Positions 39,112 through 40,283 of a stretch of DNA of 40,283 nucleotides are shown here, in pieces. The notes beneath the pieces were generated by a model, which was given only the letters and a program-made list of their open reading frames with translations, searched no databases and had not been told where the DNA came from. The stretch's first letter is position 1. Every line of letters begins with the position of its first letter. The position numbers and the translations under genes were made by a program. Source of the stretch: Terriglobia bacterium. Its GTDB lineage: Bacteria; Acidobacteriota; Terriglobia; Terriglobales; Acidobacteriaceae. Where the stretch lies: the NCBI GenBank assembly GCA_020072845.1, contig JAIQGF010000022.1, forward strand, positions 1 through 40,283. Reading direction: 5' to 3'.

Positions 39112-40283
39112 ATGAAACTGACGATCGATAATTTCGATTCTTTCGGTGCGCGCGACTACACCGCCACGCTCGATGGCGAGCGTCCGCCTCGCGTACATCG
39201 CCGGCTGAATCGTCCGGCGGAGCTGCGCGCCTGGCTGCTTGCCTCGGACGCGCAGTTCGTCGTTCCGGTGCGCGGCGCGCGCGTCGTCCTCATCCGCAAC
39301 GATCAGGAAAAAATCTTTACCGGCTATGTCACCGCGGCCCCAGAGTACGAGTATCTCGGCTGGGGCGAGCACGGCCCGGCGTACCGATACGCCCTCAGCG
39401 CCGCCGGAGATGAGTCGTTGCTGGACAAGAAAACGCTGCCGCAACGTGCTCCGTTCACCAATCGTGCCGCCGGGAATGCCTTCAAGCAACTCGCCGAGGA
39501 CCTGCTGCCCGGAGCGTTCGGGTTCGCCGGCGTCGAGGATCTAACGCTGATCCCGTCCTACCCGGTGGACTCGCGCAAGCCCTGGTCGGAGCACGCTGCC
39601 GCGCTTGCTGTTTGCAGCCGCGCCGCCTACCGCGCCCACGACGGCCAGTTGTTTTTTCGGGCGGTCGGCGCCGTCGAGCACCCTCTCGACGAGGCGGCGC
39701 CCCAGTTCTGTCCCGAGGGCCTGAAGCTGAGTGCCTCACAGCGGCTTGTGAACGACGTCACCGTCGTCGGGTACGTCGAGCCGCGCGCCTACGTGAAGGA
39801 CTACTTTCTCGGCGACGGCTACACTCTCCATTTCTACCTCTCCGAAGTGCCGTTCGGGCGCTTCGGATCGGTCCTGCTCGACGAGGAATACACCGACCCC
39901 GTCCTGCGCCCGACGCGCTGGCTGGTCTCCGACGCCGCCCATGCCGTCGCCGTCGCCGGCGGCAAGCTGAGCATCGAGGGCAGCGCCACCGTCCGCTTCG
40001 CCGAACCAATCGAACTTGGCGGCGCGCTCGTGTTGCAGCATGGCGACATCAGTTTCACCGCCGCTTCCGACGGCCTCATCGGCGGCCTGTACGCCGGCGA
40101 GGTTGCGCCCGCCAATTGCTTCGCCGGATTTCAGATCACCGCCGCGGGCGCGCAGTCGCTGATTGGCGCTCTCGTTTCGGGCGCGCCCGCCGGCGCCACC
40201 GTCACCACCGTGGCCGGGCATCGTTATGTACTGACCACCCGCATCGCCGCCCCGGAGATTTATCGCCGGGGCCAGACGTTTTA
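39112..40283 (+). CDS. phage tail/baseplate protein, cut by the window end
   Basis: An open frame starts at ATG 39112 and runs through the last base without a stop, so 390 residues are visible. It begins MKLTIDNFDSFGARDYTATL and continues with strand-rich segments (IRNDQEKIFTGYVTAAPEY, YTLHFYLSEVPFGRFG, ITAAGAQSLIGALVSG). The overall layout is of a large tail hub or fibre-type protein. Its function cannot be fixed from the visible part. Confidence 0.7.
   Translation, partial: MKLTIDNFDSFGARDYTATLDGERPPRVHRRLNRPAELRAWLLASDAQFVVPVRGARVVLIRNDQEKIFTGYVTAAPEYEYLGWGEHGPAYRYALSAAGDESLLDKKTLPQRAPFTNRAAGNAFKQLAEDLLPGAFGFAGVEDLTLIPSYPVDSRKPWSEHAAALAVCSRAAYRAHDGQLFFRAVGAVEHPLDEAAPQFCPEGLKLSASQRLVNDVTVVGYVEPRAYVKDYFLGDGYTLHFYLSEVPFGRFGSVLLDEEYTDPVLRPTRWLVSDAAHAVAVAGGKLSIEGSATVRFAEPIELGGALVLQHGDISFTAASDGLIGGLYAGEVAPANCFAGFQITAAGAQSLIGALVSGAPAGATVTTVAGHRYVLTTRIAAPEIYRRGQTF

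Noticed and set aside
1-40283. tRNA or rRNA genes and phage attachment sites
   Set aside because: I saw no cloverleaf-like or rRNA-like stretch and no repeat that could be assigned as attL or attR; a tRNA finder would be needed to be certain.

Overview
The window is high-GC bacterial DNA that looks like Acidobacteriota (Terriglobia-like). The lineage call is inference. It rests on a very large Oar-type TonB-dependent receptor with an N-terminal carboxypeptidase-regulatory-like domain, a fragment of an ADOP/MacB-type permease, CarD next to GreA, and abundant short dispersed repeats. No rRNA, tRNA or CRISPR array was seen.

Bases 1-17500 are chromosomal housekeeping genes. In order they are a guanylate-kinase/permease chimeric fragment, a minus-strand lipoprotein, mltG, a small four-helix-bundle (S23/IVP-like) gene between two inverted heptamer-repeat arrays, ruvX, an AI-2E/PerM-type permease, a PilZ membrane protein, carD, greA, a CDP-alcohol phosphatidyltransferase, an isoaspartyl peptidase, the TonB receptor, a trans-sulfuration-type PLP enzyme, a LysM lytic transglycosylase and a histone-H1-like basic protein.

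From about 17600 to the right edge the window is a prophage or prophage-derived region. It opens with a CI/LexA-like repressor and a divergent promoter switch, then small early genes (a zinc ribbon and a sigma-region-4-like protein). A small possible terminase subunit, a dual-specificity phosphatase and two very large fibre/spike-like proteins with export signals follow. Next come a lipoprotein, the terminase large subunit, a cargo block (HipA-like kinase, DUF3037 protein, four-helix membrane protein, then a REP-associated transposase with its inverted palindromes), portal, prohead protease, scaffold-like protein, major capsid protein, head-tail connectors, tail tube-like protein and a tail protein cut by the window end. 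No integrase is visible, and the right boundary is outside the window.

The most unusual signal is a dispersed class of heptanucleotide tandem repeats, mostly arranged as inverted arms. They fill many of the stop-to-start gaps in both the chromosome and the prophage. The largest pair brackets the S23/IVP-like gene, which sits between ruvX and mltG as if inserted there. Other notable points are the kinase/DUF3037/membrane cargo inside the phage late operon, a duplicated 5' end of the terminase gene flanking a lipoprotein cargo, repeat elements inserted in frame in the prohead protease, and an apparently shortened portal with a perfect palindrome at the probable deletion point.
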